In this document: positions 27,424 through 39,268 of the stretch, in pieces | Numbering within the stretch: position 1 is the stretch's first letter | Layout: every line of letters starts with the position of its first letter | From: Streptomyces sp. NBC_01237 | Lineage (GTDB): Bacteria; Actinomycetota; Actinomycetes; Streptomycetales; Streptomycetaceae | Assembly (NCBI RefSeq): GCF_035917275.1 | Contig: NZ_CP108508.1 | Coordinates: 5,270,001 to 5,334,000 of the forward strand | Direction of reading: 5' to 3' | DNA length: 64,000 bases | Made by a program: the position numbers and the translations under genes | The notes under the pieces: model-generated | Databases searched by the model: none | Seen by the model: the letters and a program-made list of their open reading frames with translations, nothing else | Told to the model about the DNA's origin: nothing

Positions 27424-29319
27424 GTGGAGAACCTGATTGCGCTGCTCGTCGCGGCGCCTCTGCTCGGAGCGGCGGTCCTGCTGTGCGGCGGCCGCCGGCT
27501 GGACCGGGCCGGACACTGGCTCGGCACCGTGCTCGCCGCCGCCTCCTTCGTCGTGGGAGCCGTGCTCTTCCTCGACATGCTGGGCAAGGGGGCCGAGGAC
27601 CGGGCCCTGCACCAGCACCTGTTCAGCTGGATTCCCGTCGAGGGCTTCCAGGCGGACATCGCCTTCCAGCTCGACCAGCTGTCGATGACCTTCGTGCTGC
27701 TGATCACCGGTGTGGGCACGCTGATCCACATCTACTCCATCGGCTACATGGAGCACGACGAGCGCCGGCGCCGCTTCTTCGGCTATCTGAACCTGTTCCT
27801 CGCGGCGATGCTCGTGCTGGTCATCGCCGACAACTACCTGCTGCTGTACGTCGGGTGGGAGGGCGTCGGTCTGGCGTCGTACCTGCTCATCGGCTTCTGG
27901 CAGCACAAGCCCAGCGCGGCCACCGCCGCGAAGAAGGCCTTCCTGGTCAACCGGGTCGGCGACATGGGCCTGTCGATCGCCATCATGCTGATGTTCACCA
28001 CCTTCGGCACCTTCGCCTTCGGGCCGGTGCTGGAGGCGACCGGGGGGACGAGCGAGGGCAAGCTGACGGCGATCGGGCTGATGCTGCTGCTCGCCGCCTG
28101 CGGCAAGTCGGCCCAGGTGCCGCTGCAGTCCTGGCTCGGTGACGCGATGGAGGGCCCGACCCCGGTCTCCGCCCTCATCCACGCCGCCACCATGGTGACC
28201 GCGGGCGTCTATCTCATCGTCAGGTCCGGCGCGATCTTCAACGCCGCCCCGGACGCCCAGATGGTCGTCGTCATCGTCGGCGCGGTCACGCTCCTGTTCG
28301 GTGCGATCGTCGGTTGCGCGAAGGACGACATCAAGAAGGCCCTCGCCGGGTCGACGATGTCCCAGATCGGCTACATGATCCTGGCCGCGGGCCTCGGCCC
28401 CATCGGCTACGTCTTCGCGATCATGCACCTGGTGACGCACGGCTTCTTCAAGGCCGGGCTCTTCCTCGGCGCCGGTTCGGTCATGCACGGCATGAACGAC
28501 GAGGTCGACATGCGCAAGTACGGCGGCCTGCGGAAGTACATGCCGGTCACCTTCATCACCTTCGGCCTCGGCTACCTCGCGATCATCGGCTTCCCCGGTC
28601 TGTCCGGCTTCTTCTCCAAGGACAAGATCATCGAGGCGGCCTTCGCCAAGGGCGGCACCGAGGGATGGATCCTCGGCTCCGTCGCCCTGCTGGGCGCCGC
28701 GATCACCGCGTTCTACATGACGCGGGTGATGCTGATGACGTTCTTCGGCGAGAAGCGCTGGCAGCCGGATGCCGAGGGGCACGAGCCGCACCCGCACGAG
28801 TCCCCGAAGTCGATGACGATCCCCATGATCGTGCTGGCCTTCGGTTCGGTCTTCGCGGGTGGCTTCTTCTCCATCGGCGACCGGTTCATGCACTGGCTGG
28901 AGCCCGTCACCGGACACGACCACGGCGATGCCCCGGTCAGCGCGACCACCGTCACCGCCGCCACCATGGTGGTGCTCGTCATCGGTGTCGCCATCGCCTG
29001 GCTGATGTACGGGCGCAAGCCCGTCCCCGTCGTCGCCCCGCGTGGCTCGCTGCTCACCCGGGCCGCCCGCCGCGACCTCCTCCAGGACGACTTCAACCAT
29101 GTGGTCCTGGTCCGCGGCGGTGAGCACCTCACCCGCTCCCTGGTCTACGTCGATCACACCCTGGTCGACGGCGTCGTCAACGGCACGGCCGCCTCGGTCG
29201 GCGGGCTCTCCGGCCGACTGCGCAAGCTGCAGAACGGCTATGCCCGCTCCTACGCGGTCTCGATGTTCGGCGGTACGGCCGTGGTCATCGCCGCAACCCT
29301 GCTGATGAGGGCGGTCTGA
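27424..29319 (+). CDS. nuoL: NADH-quinone oxidoreductase subunit L
   Basis: Antiporter-like proton-pumping subunit of 631 residues at the distal end of the membrane arm. Core signatures are [18 protein letters not shown] with the key glutamate, [39 protein letters not shown], and [22 protein letters not shown] long lateral helix region lies at the C-terminus. It begins with GTG and ends 5 bases before nuoM. Confidence 0.97.
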   Translation: MENLIALLVAAPLLGAAVLLCGGRRLDRAGHWLGTVLAAASFVVGAVLFLDMLGKGAEDRALHQHLFSWIPVEGFQADIAFQLDQLSMTFVLLITGVGTLIHIYSIGYMEHDERRRRFFGYLNLFLAAMLVLVIADNYLLLYVGWEGVGLASYLLIGFWQHKPSAATAAKKAFLVNRVGDMGLSIAIMLMFTTFGTFAFGPVLEATGGTSEGKLTAIGLMLLLAACGKSAQVPLQSWLGDAMEGPTPVSALIHAATMVTAGVYLIVRSGAIFNAAPDAQMVVVIVGAVTLLFGAIVGCAKDDIKKALAGSTMSQIGYMILAAGLGPIGYVFAIMHLVTHGFFKAGLFLGAGSVMHGMNDEVDMRKYGGLRKYMPVTFITFGLGYLAIIGFPGLSGFFSKDKIIEAAFAKGGTEGWILGSVALLGAAITAFYMTRVMLMTFFGEKRWQPDAEGHEPHPHESPKSMTIPMIVLAFGSVFAGGFFSIGDRFMHWLEPVTGHDHGDAPVSATTVTAATMVVLVIGVAIAWLMYGRKPVPVVAPRGSLLTRAARRDLLQDDFNHVVLVRGGEHLTRSLVYVDHTLVDGVVNGTAASVGGLSGRLRKLQNGYARSYAVSMFGGTAVVIAATLLMRAV

Positions 29320-29324
29320 TCACC

Positions 29325-30896
29325 ATGTCCTTTCCTCTCCTGACAGCGACGGCCGCACTCCCGGCGATCGGCGCGATCGTCACCGCCGCCGTCCCGGCCG
29401 CGCGGCGCACCGCGGCCAAATGGCTCGCGCTGCTCTTCTCGCTCGGCACACTCGTGCTGGCGGGCATCGTCTTCGCCCGCTTCGAGCCCGGCGGCGACCG
29501 CTACCAGCTCACCGAATCGCACTCCTGGATCGCGGACTTCGGGGTGCGCTACGAGCTGGGCGTGGACGGCATCGGGGTGGCGCTCCTCGCGCTCACCGCC
29601 CTGCTGATCCCGTTCGTCATCGTGGCGGGCTGGCACGACGCCGACCCCCTGGAGACGAAGTCCTCGCGCTGGCGGCCCACCCAGGGCTTCTTCGCCCTGA
29701 TCCTGATGGTCGAAGCGATGGTGATCCTCTCCTTCGAGGCCACCGACGTCTTCCTCTTCTACATCCTGTTCGAAGCCATGCTCATCCCGATGTACTTCCT
29801 CATCGGCGGCTTCGGCGACCGGGCCCACTCCGGCAGCGACGAGAACGCGGCGGCGCAACGCTCGTACGCCGCCGTGAAGTTCCTCCTCTACAACCTGGCC
29901 GGCGGCCTGATCATGCTGGCCGCCGTCATCGGCCTGTATGTCGTCGCGGGGAGCTTCTCGCTCGCCGAGATCGCCGAGGCGCGGGCCAACGGGTCGCTGG
30001 AGATGGCGACCAGCACCGAGCGGTGGCTGTTCCTCGGGTTCTTCTTCGCCTTCGCGGTGAAGGCCCCGCTGTGGCCGCTGCACACCTGGCTGCCCAACGC
30101 CATGGGGGAGGCCACGGCGCCGGTCGCCGTGCTGATCACCGCGATCGTCGACAAGGTCGGCACGTTCGCGATGCTCCGCTTCTGCCTCCAGCTCTTCCCG
30201 GAGGCCAGCAAGTGGGCGACGCCCGTCGTCCTCGTCCTGGCACTGATCTCCATCGTGTACGGGGCGCTGCTCGCGGTCGGCCAGCGCGACATCAAGCGGC
30301 TGATCGCCTACGCCTCGATCTCGCACTTCGGCTTCATCATCCTGGGCATCTTCGCGATGACCAGCCAGGGTCAGTCGGGCGCCACGCTCTACATGGTCAA
30401 CCACGGTATCTCGACGGCCGCGCTGCTGCTGGTCGCCGGATTCCTGATCACCCGGCGCGGTTCGCGGCTCATCGCGGACTACGGAGGGGTGCAGAAGGTG
30501 GCACCCGTGCTGGCCGGGACCTTCCTGATCGGCGGTCTGGCCACGCTCTCGCTGCCCGGCCTCGCGCCGTTCGTCAGCGAGTTCCTGGTGCTGGTCGGCA
30601 CGTTCAGCGCGTACCCGGTGGCGGGCATCATCGCCACCTCCGGCATCGTGCTCGCCGCGATCTATGTCCTCGTCCTCTACCAGCGGACGATGACCGGCCC
30701 GGTGAAGGCGTCGGTCCGGGGGATGCCGGACCTCAGGGCCCGGGAGCTGGTGGTGGCCCTCCCGCTGATCGCGCTGCTGATCTTCCTGGGGGTCTTCCCG
30801 AAGCCGCTCACCGAGGTCGTCAACCCCGGGGTGCAGCACACCATGAATGACGTACAGAAGAAGGACCCCCAGCCCGAGGTGGAGGCCGCCAAGTGA
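29325..30896 (+). CDS. nuoM: NADH-quinone oxidoreductase subunit M
   Basis: Second antiporter-like pump subunit, 523 residues. Visible signatures are FYILFEAMLIPMYFLIGGFG with the conserved glutamate, KAPLWPLHTWLPNAMGEATAPVAVLI, and LIAYASISHFGFIILGIFA. The stop overlaps the nuoN GTG by 4 bases, so the last three pump genes are nearly fused in expression. Normal family length. Confidence 0.97.
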   Translation: MSFPLLTATAALPAIGAIVTAAVPAARRTAAKWLALLFSLGTLVLAGIVFARFEPGGDRYQLTESHSWIADFGVRYELGVDGIGVALLALTALLIPFVIVAGWHDADPLETKSSRWRPTQGFFALILMVEAMVILSFEATDVFLFYILFEAMLIPMYFLIGGFGDRAHSGSDENAAAQRSYAAVKFLLYNLAGGLIMLAAVIGLYVVAGSFSLAEIAEARANGSLEMATSTERWLFLGFFFAFAVKAPLWPLHTWLPNAMGEATAPVAVLITAIVDKVGTFAMLRFCLQLFPEASKWATPVVLVLALISIVYGALLAVGQRDIKRLIAYASISHFGFIILGIFAMTSQGQSGATLYMVNHGISTAALLLVAGFLITRRGSRLIADYGGVQKVAPVLAGTFLIGGLATLSLPGLAPFVSEFLVLVGTFSAYPVAGIIATSGIVLAAIYVLVLYQRTMTGPVKASVRGMPDLRARELVVALPLIALLIFLGVFPKPLTEVVNPGVQHTMNDVQKKDPQPEVEAAK

Positions 30897-32554
30897 GCGC
30901 AACAGCTGTCCACAGCCTGTGGACGACGGCGGGCGGGTGGGCGACGGCCGCCCCGGGCCAGACGTTCGAGGCGCCGAACATCGAGTACGGCCAACTCGCG
31001 CCCGTACTGATCGTGATCGGTGCCGCCGTTCTCGGCATCCTGGTGGAGGCCTTCGTCCCGCGCCGGGCCCGCTACCACACACAGGTCTTCCTGACCGTCG
31101 TGGCACTCGCCGCCTCGTTCGCGGCGGTCCTCGCCCTGGCGGCCGACGGGTACGCCTCCGATCCGCACCTCGCGGCGATGAAGGCCATCGCGATCGACGG
31201 CCCCACGCTGTTCCTCCAGGGGACCATTCTGCTCGTCTCGGTGGTGGCGGTCTTCACCTTCGCCGAGCGGCGCCTGGACCCCGAGTCGCACGGCAACCGG
31301 GTCGACTCCTTCGCCGCCCAGGCCGGTTCCGTCCCGGGCAGCGACAGCGAGAAGGCCGCGGTCAGGGCCGGATTCACCACGACCGAGGTCTTCCCGCTGG
31401 TCCTCTTCTGCATCGCGGGCATGCTGGTCTTCCCGGCCGCGAATGATCTGCTGACCCTCTTCATCGCGCTCGAGGTCTTCTCGCTCCCGCTCTACCTCCT
31501 GTGCGCCCTCGCCCGCCGCAAGCGGCTGATGTCGCAGGAGGCCGCGGTGAAGTACTTCCTGCTCGGCGCGTTCTCCTCGGCGTTCTTCCTCTTCGGGATC
31601 GCCCTGCTGTACGGGTACGCGGGCTCGCTCTCGTACGCGCAGATCGCCAATGTGGTCGACGGCTCCGTCATCGAGATCGACCCGGCGCTCGCCGACACCA
31701 TGGGCAATGACGCGCTGCTGCTCATCGGCGGTGCGATGGTCCTGACCGGGCTGCTCTTCAAGGTCGGCGCGGTCCCGTTCCACATGTGGACCCCGGACGT
31801 CTACCAGGGCGCGCCGACCCCGGTCACCGGCTTCATGGCCGCGGCCACCAAGGTCGCCGCGTTCGGTGCGATGCTGCGGCTGCTGTACGTGGTGCTGCCG
31901 GGGCTCACCTGGGACTGGCGCCCGGTGATGTGGGGCGTGGCCATCGTCACGATGCTGGGCGGGGCGATCGTCGCGATCACCCAGACCGACATCAAGCGGA
32001 TGCTGGCCTACTCCTCCATCGCGCACGCGGGCTTCATCCTCTCGGGTGTCATCGCGACCAACCCGAACGGCATCTCCTCGGTCCTCTTCTACCTCGCCGC
32101 GTACTCCTTCGTGACGGTCGGCGCGTTCGCCGTCGTCACACTGGTGCGCGACGCGGGCGGCGAGGCGACGCACCTGTCCAAGTGGGCCGGACTCGGCCGG
32201 CGCTCGCCGCTGGTCGCCGCGGTCTTCGCGGTGTTCCTGCTGGCCTTCGCCGGTATCCCGCTGACCTCGGGCTTCTCCGGGAAGTTCGCGGTCTTCAAGG
32301 CGGCGGCGGAGAGCGGCGCGGGCGCTCTGGTCGTGGTCGGTGTGATCTCCTCGGCCATCGCCGCGTTCTTCTACATCCGGGTCATCGTCCTGATGTTCTT
32401 CAGCGAGCCGAAGGCGGACGGCCCGACGGTCGCCGTCCCGTCCCCGCTGACGATGACGACGATCGCCGTCGGTGTCGCGGTCACCGTGGTGCTGGGCCTG
32501 GCCCCGCAGTACTTCCTCGACCTGGCGGGTCAGGCGGGAGTGTTCGCGCGGTAA
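30893..32554 (+). CDS. nuoN: NADH-quinone oxidoreductase subunit N
   Basis: Third antiporter-like pump subunit, 553 residues, closing the operon. Signatures include ALEVFSLPLYLLCALAR, KVGAVPFHMWTPDVYQGAPTPVTGFMAAATKVAAF and the LAYSSIAHAGFILSGV helix. GTG start overlaps the nuoM stop. A strong hairpin follows about 55 bases after the stop. Confidence 0.97.
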   Translation: MSATAVHSLWTTAGGWATAAPGQTFEAPNIEYGQLAPVLIVIGAAVLGILVEAFVPRRARYHTQVFLTVVALAASFAAVLALAADGYASDPHLAAMKAIAIDGPTLFLQGTILLVSVVAVFTFAERRLDPESHGNRVDSFAAQAGSVPGSDSEKAAVRAGFTTTEVFPLVLFCIAGMLVFPAANDLLTLFIALEVFSLPLYLLCALARRKRLMSQEAAVKYFLLGAFSSAFFLFGIALLYGYAGSLSYAQIANVVDGSVIEIDPALADTMGNDALLLIGGAMVLTGLLFKVGAVPFHMWTPDVYQGAPTPVTGFMAAATKVAAFGAMLRLLYVVLPGLTWDWRPVMWGVAIVTMLGGAIVAITQTDIKRMLAYSSIAHAGFILSGVIATNPNGISSVLFYLAAYSFVTVGAFAVVTLVRDAGGEATHLSKWAGLGRRSPLVAAVFAVFLLAFAGIPLTSGFSGKFAVFKAAAESGAGALVVVGVISSAIAAFFYIRVIVLMFFSEPKADGPTVAVPSPLTMTTIAVGVAVTVVLGLAPQYFLDLAGQAGVFAR

Positions 32555-32609
32555 CCGCACCGCATCACGCCGCCGCACCGTGCCACGGCACGGTGGCGCC
32601 GACACCGTC

Positions 32610-32644
32610 CGCCGGGCGGGCCCGATCTCCGGGCCCGTCCGGCG
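32610..32644 (+). terminator. Terminator of the nuo operon
   Basis: Arms CGCCGGGCGGGCCCG and CGGGCCCGTCCGGCG pair over 15 bp (one wobble) around the loop ATCTC, 55 bases after nuoN and 90 before recQ. Confidence 0.7.
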
Positions 32645-32733
32645 TTGTCATCGGTGGCGCTTATCGTGGCAGGAGACGGTGAAGCGGTGAGACGGTGCGG
32701 GACAGAGCGGGACGGACCCCGGGGGACAGAGCG

Positions 32734-34797
<2,064 letters not shown>

Positions 34798-35100
34798 GCA
34801 GCGGGCGGTGACGGGAGGGCGGACAGCCCTTGGTCCAGGTCCGCCGCCCGGTGGCGAGGCGTGATCGCCATGAGGTCCAGGTCGAGGGGGAACGGCACCG
34901 ACACCTTCATGCGGTCGTGGAAGATCCCCGTCGAGGTGCAGACACCGGTGGCCGGTTCCCGCTCGAAGACATGGACCACGGCCCGGCCGTCGTGGTTCTC
35001 GGCCCGCCAGTGGTGGGGGATGGCCGCACGGGCGTATGTCACGGGCTTGGTCTCCCGGTCGCGCGACCGGGATTCGGGGGGAGATCAGCGTATCCGCCGG
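34798..35100 (-). pseudogene. Uma2-family endonuclease fragment, 5'-truncated and frameshifted
   Basis: The minus strand between recQ and the GPP34 gene reads RDRETKPVTYARAAIPHHWR, then VVHVFEREPATG and VSVPFPLDLDL. This is the C-terminal third of Uma2 (DUF820) restriction-endonuclease-like proteins, whose catalytic Asp and Glu lie farther upstream and are missing. Just before it, a run of six C bases at about 35074-35079 shifts the frame; removing one C joins it to LISPES, the usual VSPES core. A stop precedes the fragment in its own frame, and the 3' end runs into recQ antisense without a proper stop. I read this as a dead gene. Confidence 0.7.
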
Positions 35101-35171
35101 GAAACCGGATGCGGCTCCCCCCGAGCGTGTGAGCGTCCCGCGCACCGCTGACCACCGGCCCCGCAGGACAG

Positions 35172-35231
35172 CCCTCAGTCGCCCCCGCCGTCCCCGCCGC
35201 TCCCTCAGTCGCCCCCGCCGTCCCCGCCGCT
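35172..35231. repeat. Tandem 30-bp duplication at the end of the GPP34 gene
   Basis: Two perfect 30-bp copies lie at 35172-35201 and 35202-35231. Each contains a TGA in the gene's frame, so the duplication copied the stop codon with the last Gly-rich codons. The gene now stops in the first copy it reaches. Confidence 0.85.
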
Positions 35232-35891
35232 CCCTCCGCCGTCCCCGCCGCCGCTCCGGTTCGTCCGGTCCTGGCTCACGTTGCGGTGCACGGCGTGCGC
35301 GGCCCACTCCTCGCGGCGCAGTGTCCGCATGGCCGCCCGGCCGCGGTGGCCGTCCGCGGTCACCTCCGGTGCCAGCCCGGTCGCCGAGACCAGCGCGGCC
35401 AGCAGCCGGTCGCGGCGGTCGGGGAAGCCGGCCCGTTCGGCGGCCGTGAAGCGGTCCCGTACCCGCGCGGCATCGTCCCCGGGGCCCGCCGGGTGGCGGT
35501 GGAAGGGGAGCAGGCCGAGGAAGCGGTGGGTCTCCCTGCGCAGGATGCCGCGCTCCACCAGGGAGTCCAGATACAGCCCCCCGGTCTGCCGGGCGGCCTG
35601 CCGGATCCAGCGTTTCGCGGACACACCCGAGCCGAACGTGCTCTTCCCCGGTGCGGGCAGGCTGCGCAGGAAGACGGCCAGCAGCGGATCGGCCGGGTCC
35701 AGCGGGTTCGCCACCAGCACCCGGCCGTGCTGTTCGGTGACGCGCCCCTGGAGCTCCAGCTCGGCCAGGACCGCCCCCGCCATCCCGTACTCCAGGAAGC
35801 GGCCCCGGCACAGCGGTTTGCCCCGTCGCGGGTCCAGGGCGAGCAGCAGCAGTTCCTCGGGGAGCGTCGGCCCGGGTGGGTCCTGGGTCAT
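35205..35891 (-). CDS. GPP34 (GOLPH3-like) family protein
   Basis: Protein of 228 residues of the GPP34 family, relatives of the yeast/animal Golgi phosphoprotein that binds phosphatidylinositol-4-phosphate. Visible features are LPEELLLLALDPRRGKPLCR near the start, YGMAGAVLAELELQGRV, and a C-terminal helix region AERAGFPDRRDRLLAALVSATGL. The last 20 residues are Gly/Asp/Ser-rich. The ATG overlaps the stop of the fumarylacetoacetase gene by 4 bases (ATGA), so it is the coupled downstream gene of that operon. Bacterial function is unknown; streptomycetes carry many paralogues. Confidence 0.85.
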   Translation of the reverse strand: MTQDPPGPTLPEELLLLALDPRRGKPLCRGRFLEYGMAGAVLAELELQGRVTEQHGRVLVANPLDPADPLLAVFLRSLPAPGKSTFGSGVSAKRWIRQAARQTGGLYLDSLVERGILRRETHRFLGLLPFHRHPAGPGDDAARVRDRFTAAERAGFPDRRDRLLAALVSATGLAPEVTADGHRGRAAMRTLRREEWAAHAVHRNVSQDRTNRSGGGDGGGSGGDGGGD

Positions 35892-37117
35892 GGCGCGGGA
35901 ACGATCCGTCCGGTCACTTCGCCGAGCCCGACGCGCGTCCCGTCCGGACCCGGCGCCCAGGCCGTCAGCGTCACCGTGTCGCCGTCCTCCAGGAACGTCC
36001 GCTTGCCGTCGGGGAGGTCCAGCGGGTCGCGGCCGTTCCAGGTGAGTTCGAGGAGGGAGCCGCGCTGGCCCGGTTCGGCGCCGCTGACCGTGCCGGAGCC
36101 GTACAGATCACCGGTGCGCAGGGACGCCCCGTTCACCGTCATCTGCGCCAACTGCTGGGCGGCCGTCCAGTACATGGAGGAGAACGGCGGCTCGGCCACC
36201 ACCTGGCCGTTGATGGCGACGGAGATCCGCAGGTCGATGCCGCCCGGCTCCTCCTCCTGCGCGTCGTCCAGGTAGGGCAGCAGCGGGAAGTCGCGGGCGG
36301 GCGGTGCGGTGCGGGCCGCGTCCAGGGCCTCCAGCGGAGTCACCCACGGCGATACGGAGGTGGCGAAGGACTTGCCGAGGAACGGGCCCAGCGGCACGTA
36401 CTCCCATGCCTGGATGTCGCGCGCCGACCAGTCGTTGAGCAGCGAGAGCCCGAAGACGTGCTCGCGGAAGTCGCCGAGCGCGACCGGGGTGCCCTGAGCG
36501 GAGGGGACGCCCACGACGAAACCGACCTCGGCCTCGATGTCCAGTTTCACCGAGGGGCCGAAGACCGGTGCCGGATCGGAGGGGGCCTTGCGCTGGCCGG
36601 AGGGCCGCACCACATCCGTACCGGAGACGACGACCGTGCCGGCCCGTCCGTGGTAACCGATCGGCAGGTGCTTCCAGTTGGGCGTCAGCGCGGCACCGTC
36701 CGGGCGGAAGATCCGGCCGACGTTGGTGGCGTGGTGCTCGCTCGCGTAGAAGTCGACGTAGTCCGCCACTTCGTAGGGCAGGTGCAGCGTCACCGCGTCG
36801 ACGGGGTGCAGCAGCGGCTCGATGTCCGCGCGGTGGGCCGGGACCGTCAACCAGGCGGTGAGCGCCCGGCGGACATCGCGCCAGGCGGTGCGCCCGGCCG
36901 AGAGCAGCGGCATCAGGCTGGGCCGGTCCAGCAGTCCGGCGTAGGGCGAGCCGAGCGCGTGGGCGGCGGCTCCGGCGTCCAGCACATGGCTGCCGATGCG
37001 GACGCCGACCCGGCGGTCGTCGGGGTGGTCGGGGGTGGAGAACACTCCGTACGGAAGGTTGTGCGGGCCGAAGGGATCGCCCTCGGCCAGATCGAGCGGG
37101 CTGCTCTGCTCGGGCAT
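35888..37117 (-). CDS. fahA: Fumarylacetoacetase
   Basis: Enzyme of 409 residues for the last step of tyrosine degradation, splitting fumarylacetoacetate into fumarate and acetoacetate. Family motifs are FGPHNLPYGVFSTPD near the start, DYVDFYASEHHATNVGRIFRP with metal and acid/base residues, KLDIEAEVGFVVGV with the acidic metal ligands, and DWSARDIQAWEYVPLGPFLGKSFATSVSPW. Length fits the family. No other tyrosine-degradation gene lies beside it in this window. It heads a two-gene unit with GPP34. Confidence 0.93.
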   Translation of the reverse strand: MPEQSSPLDLAEGDPFGPHNLPYGVFSTPDHPDDRRVGVRIGSHVLDAGAAAHALGSPYAGLLDRPSLMPLLSAGRTAWRDVRRALTAWLTVPAHRADIEPLLHPVDAVTLHLPYEVADYVDFYASEHHATNVGRIFRPDGAALTPNWKHLPIGYHGRAGTVVVSGTDVVRPSGQRKAPSDPAPVFGPSVKLDIEAEVGFVVGVPSAQGTPVALGDFREHVFGLSLLNDWSARDIQAWEYVPLGPFLGKSFATSVSPWVTPLEALDAARTAPPARDFPLLPYLDDAQEEEPGGIDLRISVAINGQVVAEPPFSSMYWTAAQQLAQMTVNGASLRTGDLYGSGTVSGAEPGQRGSLLELTWNGRDPLDLPDGKRTFLEDGDTVTLTAWAPGPDGTRVGLGEVTGRIVPAP

Positions 37118-37217
37118 GTGTTGCTGCCTCGCTTTCCAGGTCGCTTGGGGGACACGTTACGTCGGGCCCCCTACCCCGCGGCAGTGCCCCAACTATGCGC
37201 AATGCCCGGAAAGTTCT

Positions 37218-37247
37218 GTGGGGCACCCGGAAATCCGGGTGCCCCAC
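37218..37247 (-). terminator. Hairpin terminator after the CocE gene
   Basis: A perfect 13-bp stem, GTGGGGCACCCGG with CCGGGTGCCCCAC, closes a 4-base loop AAAT. It lies 18 bases after the CocE-type gene and about 100 bases before the fumarylacetoacetase start. Confidence 0.75.
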
Positions 37248-37264
37248 GCGTACCTCCGGGCGGC

Positions 37265-39259
37265 TTACCCCGCTGTGCGCGGAATGCGCTTCTCCCAGGT
37301 GCGGTGGAAGACGACCTCGCCGCCGTCCTTGCAGACCACCTCGTTGGACGTGATGAAGTCGTCCGCGTCCGCGCTGATCTCGGAGCGCGTCTCGATCCGC
37401 ACGTCCCAGGCCATCTCCGGCCGGTGCAGCCGGATCGTCCAGTCGGAGCGGGTCCGGGCGGAGAGCGGGTCGTTCTCCTGGATCGTGTAGGTCTCGACCG
37501 CGTCCTCGGTGAATTCGAGGCCGTCCGGGTAGACCCGGGTGCCGCCGTAACGCGGGTCGACCTCCATCCGCCATTCGCCCTTGGCGACATCGCGGACCAC
37601 CAGCCGCTCGGGGCGCTGCTCGTCGAGGGTCACCGGATAGACGACGCCCAGCGGTTCGGACTGCTCCGGTGCGCCGAAGGTGATCGCGGGGTCCTCCGTG
37701 TGGCGGCGCACCGGGAGTTCGACGAAGCTGCCGTCCGCGTCGAGGGTGAAGCCCGCCGAGCCGGCCTGCGGCCAGATCCAGGGCCAGTACGAGGAGGAGA
37801 TCGCGATCCTGATCCGGTGGCCGGGCGGGAAGGTGTGCCCGATGCCGTTCAGCTCGAAGGTCACGTCCTCGCTCTCGCCGACGGGCCAGTCGTCGCAGCG
37901 GTCGCGCCCGTGGCGGGCCGAGAAGTTGAGCACGCCGCGGGTGACCAGGGTGGAGGAGCCGTCCGGGGCCACGTCGCAGAGCCGGGCGATGGCCTGGCCG
38001 CGCGGTACGTCCATCCGGACCCGGAGCTTCACCCGGGGGCGGCCCAGGATCTCGATGGGGGAGTCCTCGACGGGGAACTCGAACGACACCGACTTGGCGT
38101 CCTCGTCGCGCTGGTCGGGCGGCAGGTCGGCATCGTTGCCGAACGGGAAGAAGCGGCCCGCGTCCACCCCGGTCTGCTGCGGCGAGCGCACGATCCGCTC
38201 GCCGCCCTGGAGGGCGTACGCGACCGGCGCCACGTTCTCCGAGGGCCAGCTCGCGTCGCCGACCCAGCGGCCGGGCAGCGTCTCGTACACCGTGGCGGGC
38301 GGGTGCGAGCCGCTGATCCAGGACCGCAGCAGCGGCTCCCGCATCACTCCGGTGTCCTTGTTCTTGAGGTGCTGGTCCCACCAGCGCAGCGTCTCCTGGA
38401 GGAAGCCGATCGCCGGCCCCGGCGGCAGCCCCCGGTCCGGGTACTGGTGCGACCACGGTCCGATCAGCCCGCGCACCCGGCCGGGGTCCAGGTGCTCGAC
38501 GAGCCGCAGCACGGTGTCGCGGTACGGGTCGTGCCAGCCGCCCACCGCGAGGACGTTCGCCTTGATGGCGCCGTAGTCCTCGCAGACGCTGCCGTGCCTC
38601 CAGTAGTCGTCGCGGGTCTGGTGGGCCAGCCAGGTGTGGATGAAGGGGTCGACGGCCTCCAGCCGCTTGAGCCACATGGCCTTCCAGTCGTCGCCGACCT
38701 GTGCCGGGTCCGGCGGCCGGGAGACGAAGGCCAGCATCGTGGCGGCCCAGGCGTGCATGTCGACGGCGAGGACCGAGCCGCCCATGTAGTGGACGTCGTT
38801 GTCGTAGCGGTCGTCGGCCGAGCAGACGGTGACGATCGCCTTCAGCGGCTCGGGGGCGAGCGCGGCGATCTGGAGCGAGTTGAAGCCGCCCCAGGAGATG
38901 CCGAACATGCCGACCCGGCCGGAGCACCACTCCTGCTGGGCCAGCCAGTGGATGACGGCGACCCCGTCGTCCAGTTCGGTCGCGTCGTACTCGTCGCCCG
39001 GCATGCCCTCGCTGTTGCCGTGGCCGCGGACGTCGACCCGCACGGAGGCGTAGCCGTGGCCCGCGTACCAGGGGTGGCGCTGCCAGTCGCGGGGGGCCGT
39101 CCAGTCGCTGAGCCGGTAGGGCAGGTACTCCAGCAGCGCGGGGACCGGCTCGTCCGTGAGGGGCCGCCAGATCCGGGCGTACAGCTGTGTGCCGTCCGGC
39201 AGCGGAATATAGACGTCCTCGCGGAACGTCTCGTACGGGAACTCGGTGCTGATGTGCAT
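37265..39259 (-). CDS. CocE/NonD family serine hydrolase (X-Pro dipeptidyl-peptidase-like)
   Basis: Serine hydrolase of 664 residues with the layout of CocE and X-prolyl dipeptidyl peptidases. Residues 1-130 open with EDVYIPLPDGTQLYARIWRP and DVRGHGNSEGMPGDEYD. The nucleophile elbow is GRVGMFGISWGGFNSLQIA. A cap with Trp-rich segments follows, then the catalytic late motifs VGGWHDPYRDTVLRL and GPWSHQYPD, and a C-terminal jelly-roll domain (KLRVRMDVPRGQAIARLCDV). No signal peptide, so cytoplasmic. It starts 9 bases after a POT peptide transporter, so imported peptides or amides are likely substrates. The exact bond cleaved is uncertain. Confidence 0.87.
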   Translation of the reverse strand: MHISTEFPYETFREDVYIPLPDGTQLYARIWRPLTDEPVPALLEYLPYRLSDWTAPRDWQRHPWYAGHGYASVRVDVRGHGNSEGMPGDEYDATELDDGVAVIHWLAQQEWCSGRVGMFGISWGGFNSLQIAALAPEPLKAIVTVCSADDRYDNDVHYMGGSVLAVDMHAWAATMLAFVSRPPDPAQVGDDWKAMWLKRLEAVDPFIHTWLAHQTRDDYWRHGSVCEDYGAIKANVLAVGGWHDPYRDTVLRLVEHLDPGRVRGLIGPWSHQYPDRGLPPGPAIGFLQETLRWWDQHLKNKDTGVMREPLLRSWISGSHPPATVYETLPGRWVGDASWPSENVAPVAYALQGGERIVRSPQQTGVDAGRFFPFGNDADLPPDQRDEDAKSVSFEFPVEDSPIEILGRPRVKLRVRMDVPRGQAIARLCDVAPDGSSTLVTRGVLNFSARHGRDRCDDWPVGESEDVTFELNGIGHTFPPGHRIRIAISSSYWPWIWPQAGSAGFTLDADGSFVELPVRRHTEDPAITFGAPEQSEPLGVVYPVTLDEQRPERLVVRDVAKGEWRMEVDPRYGGTRVYPDGLEFTEDAVETYTIQENDPLSARTRSDWTIRLHRPEMAWDVRIETRSEISADADDFITSNEVVCKDGGEVVFHRTWEKRIPRTAG

Positions 39260-39268
39260 GGCGGTACC

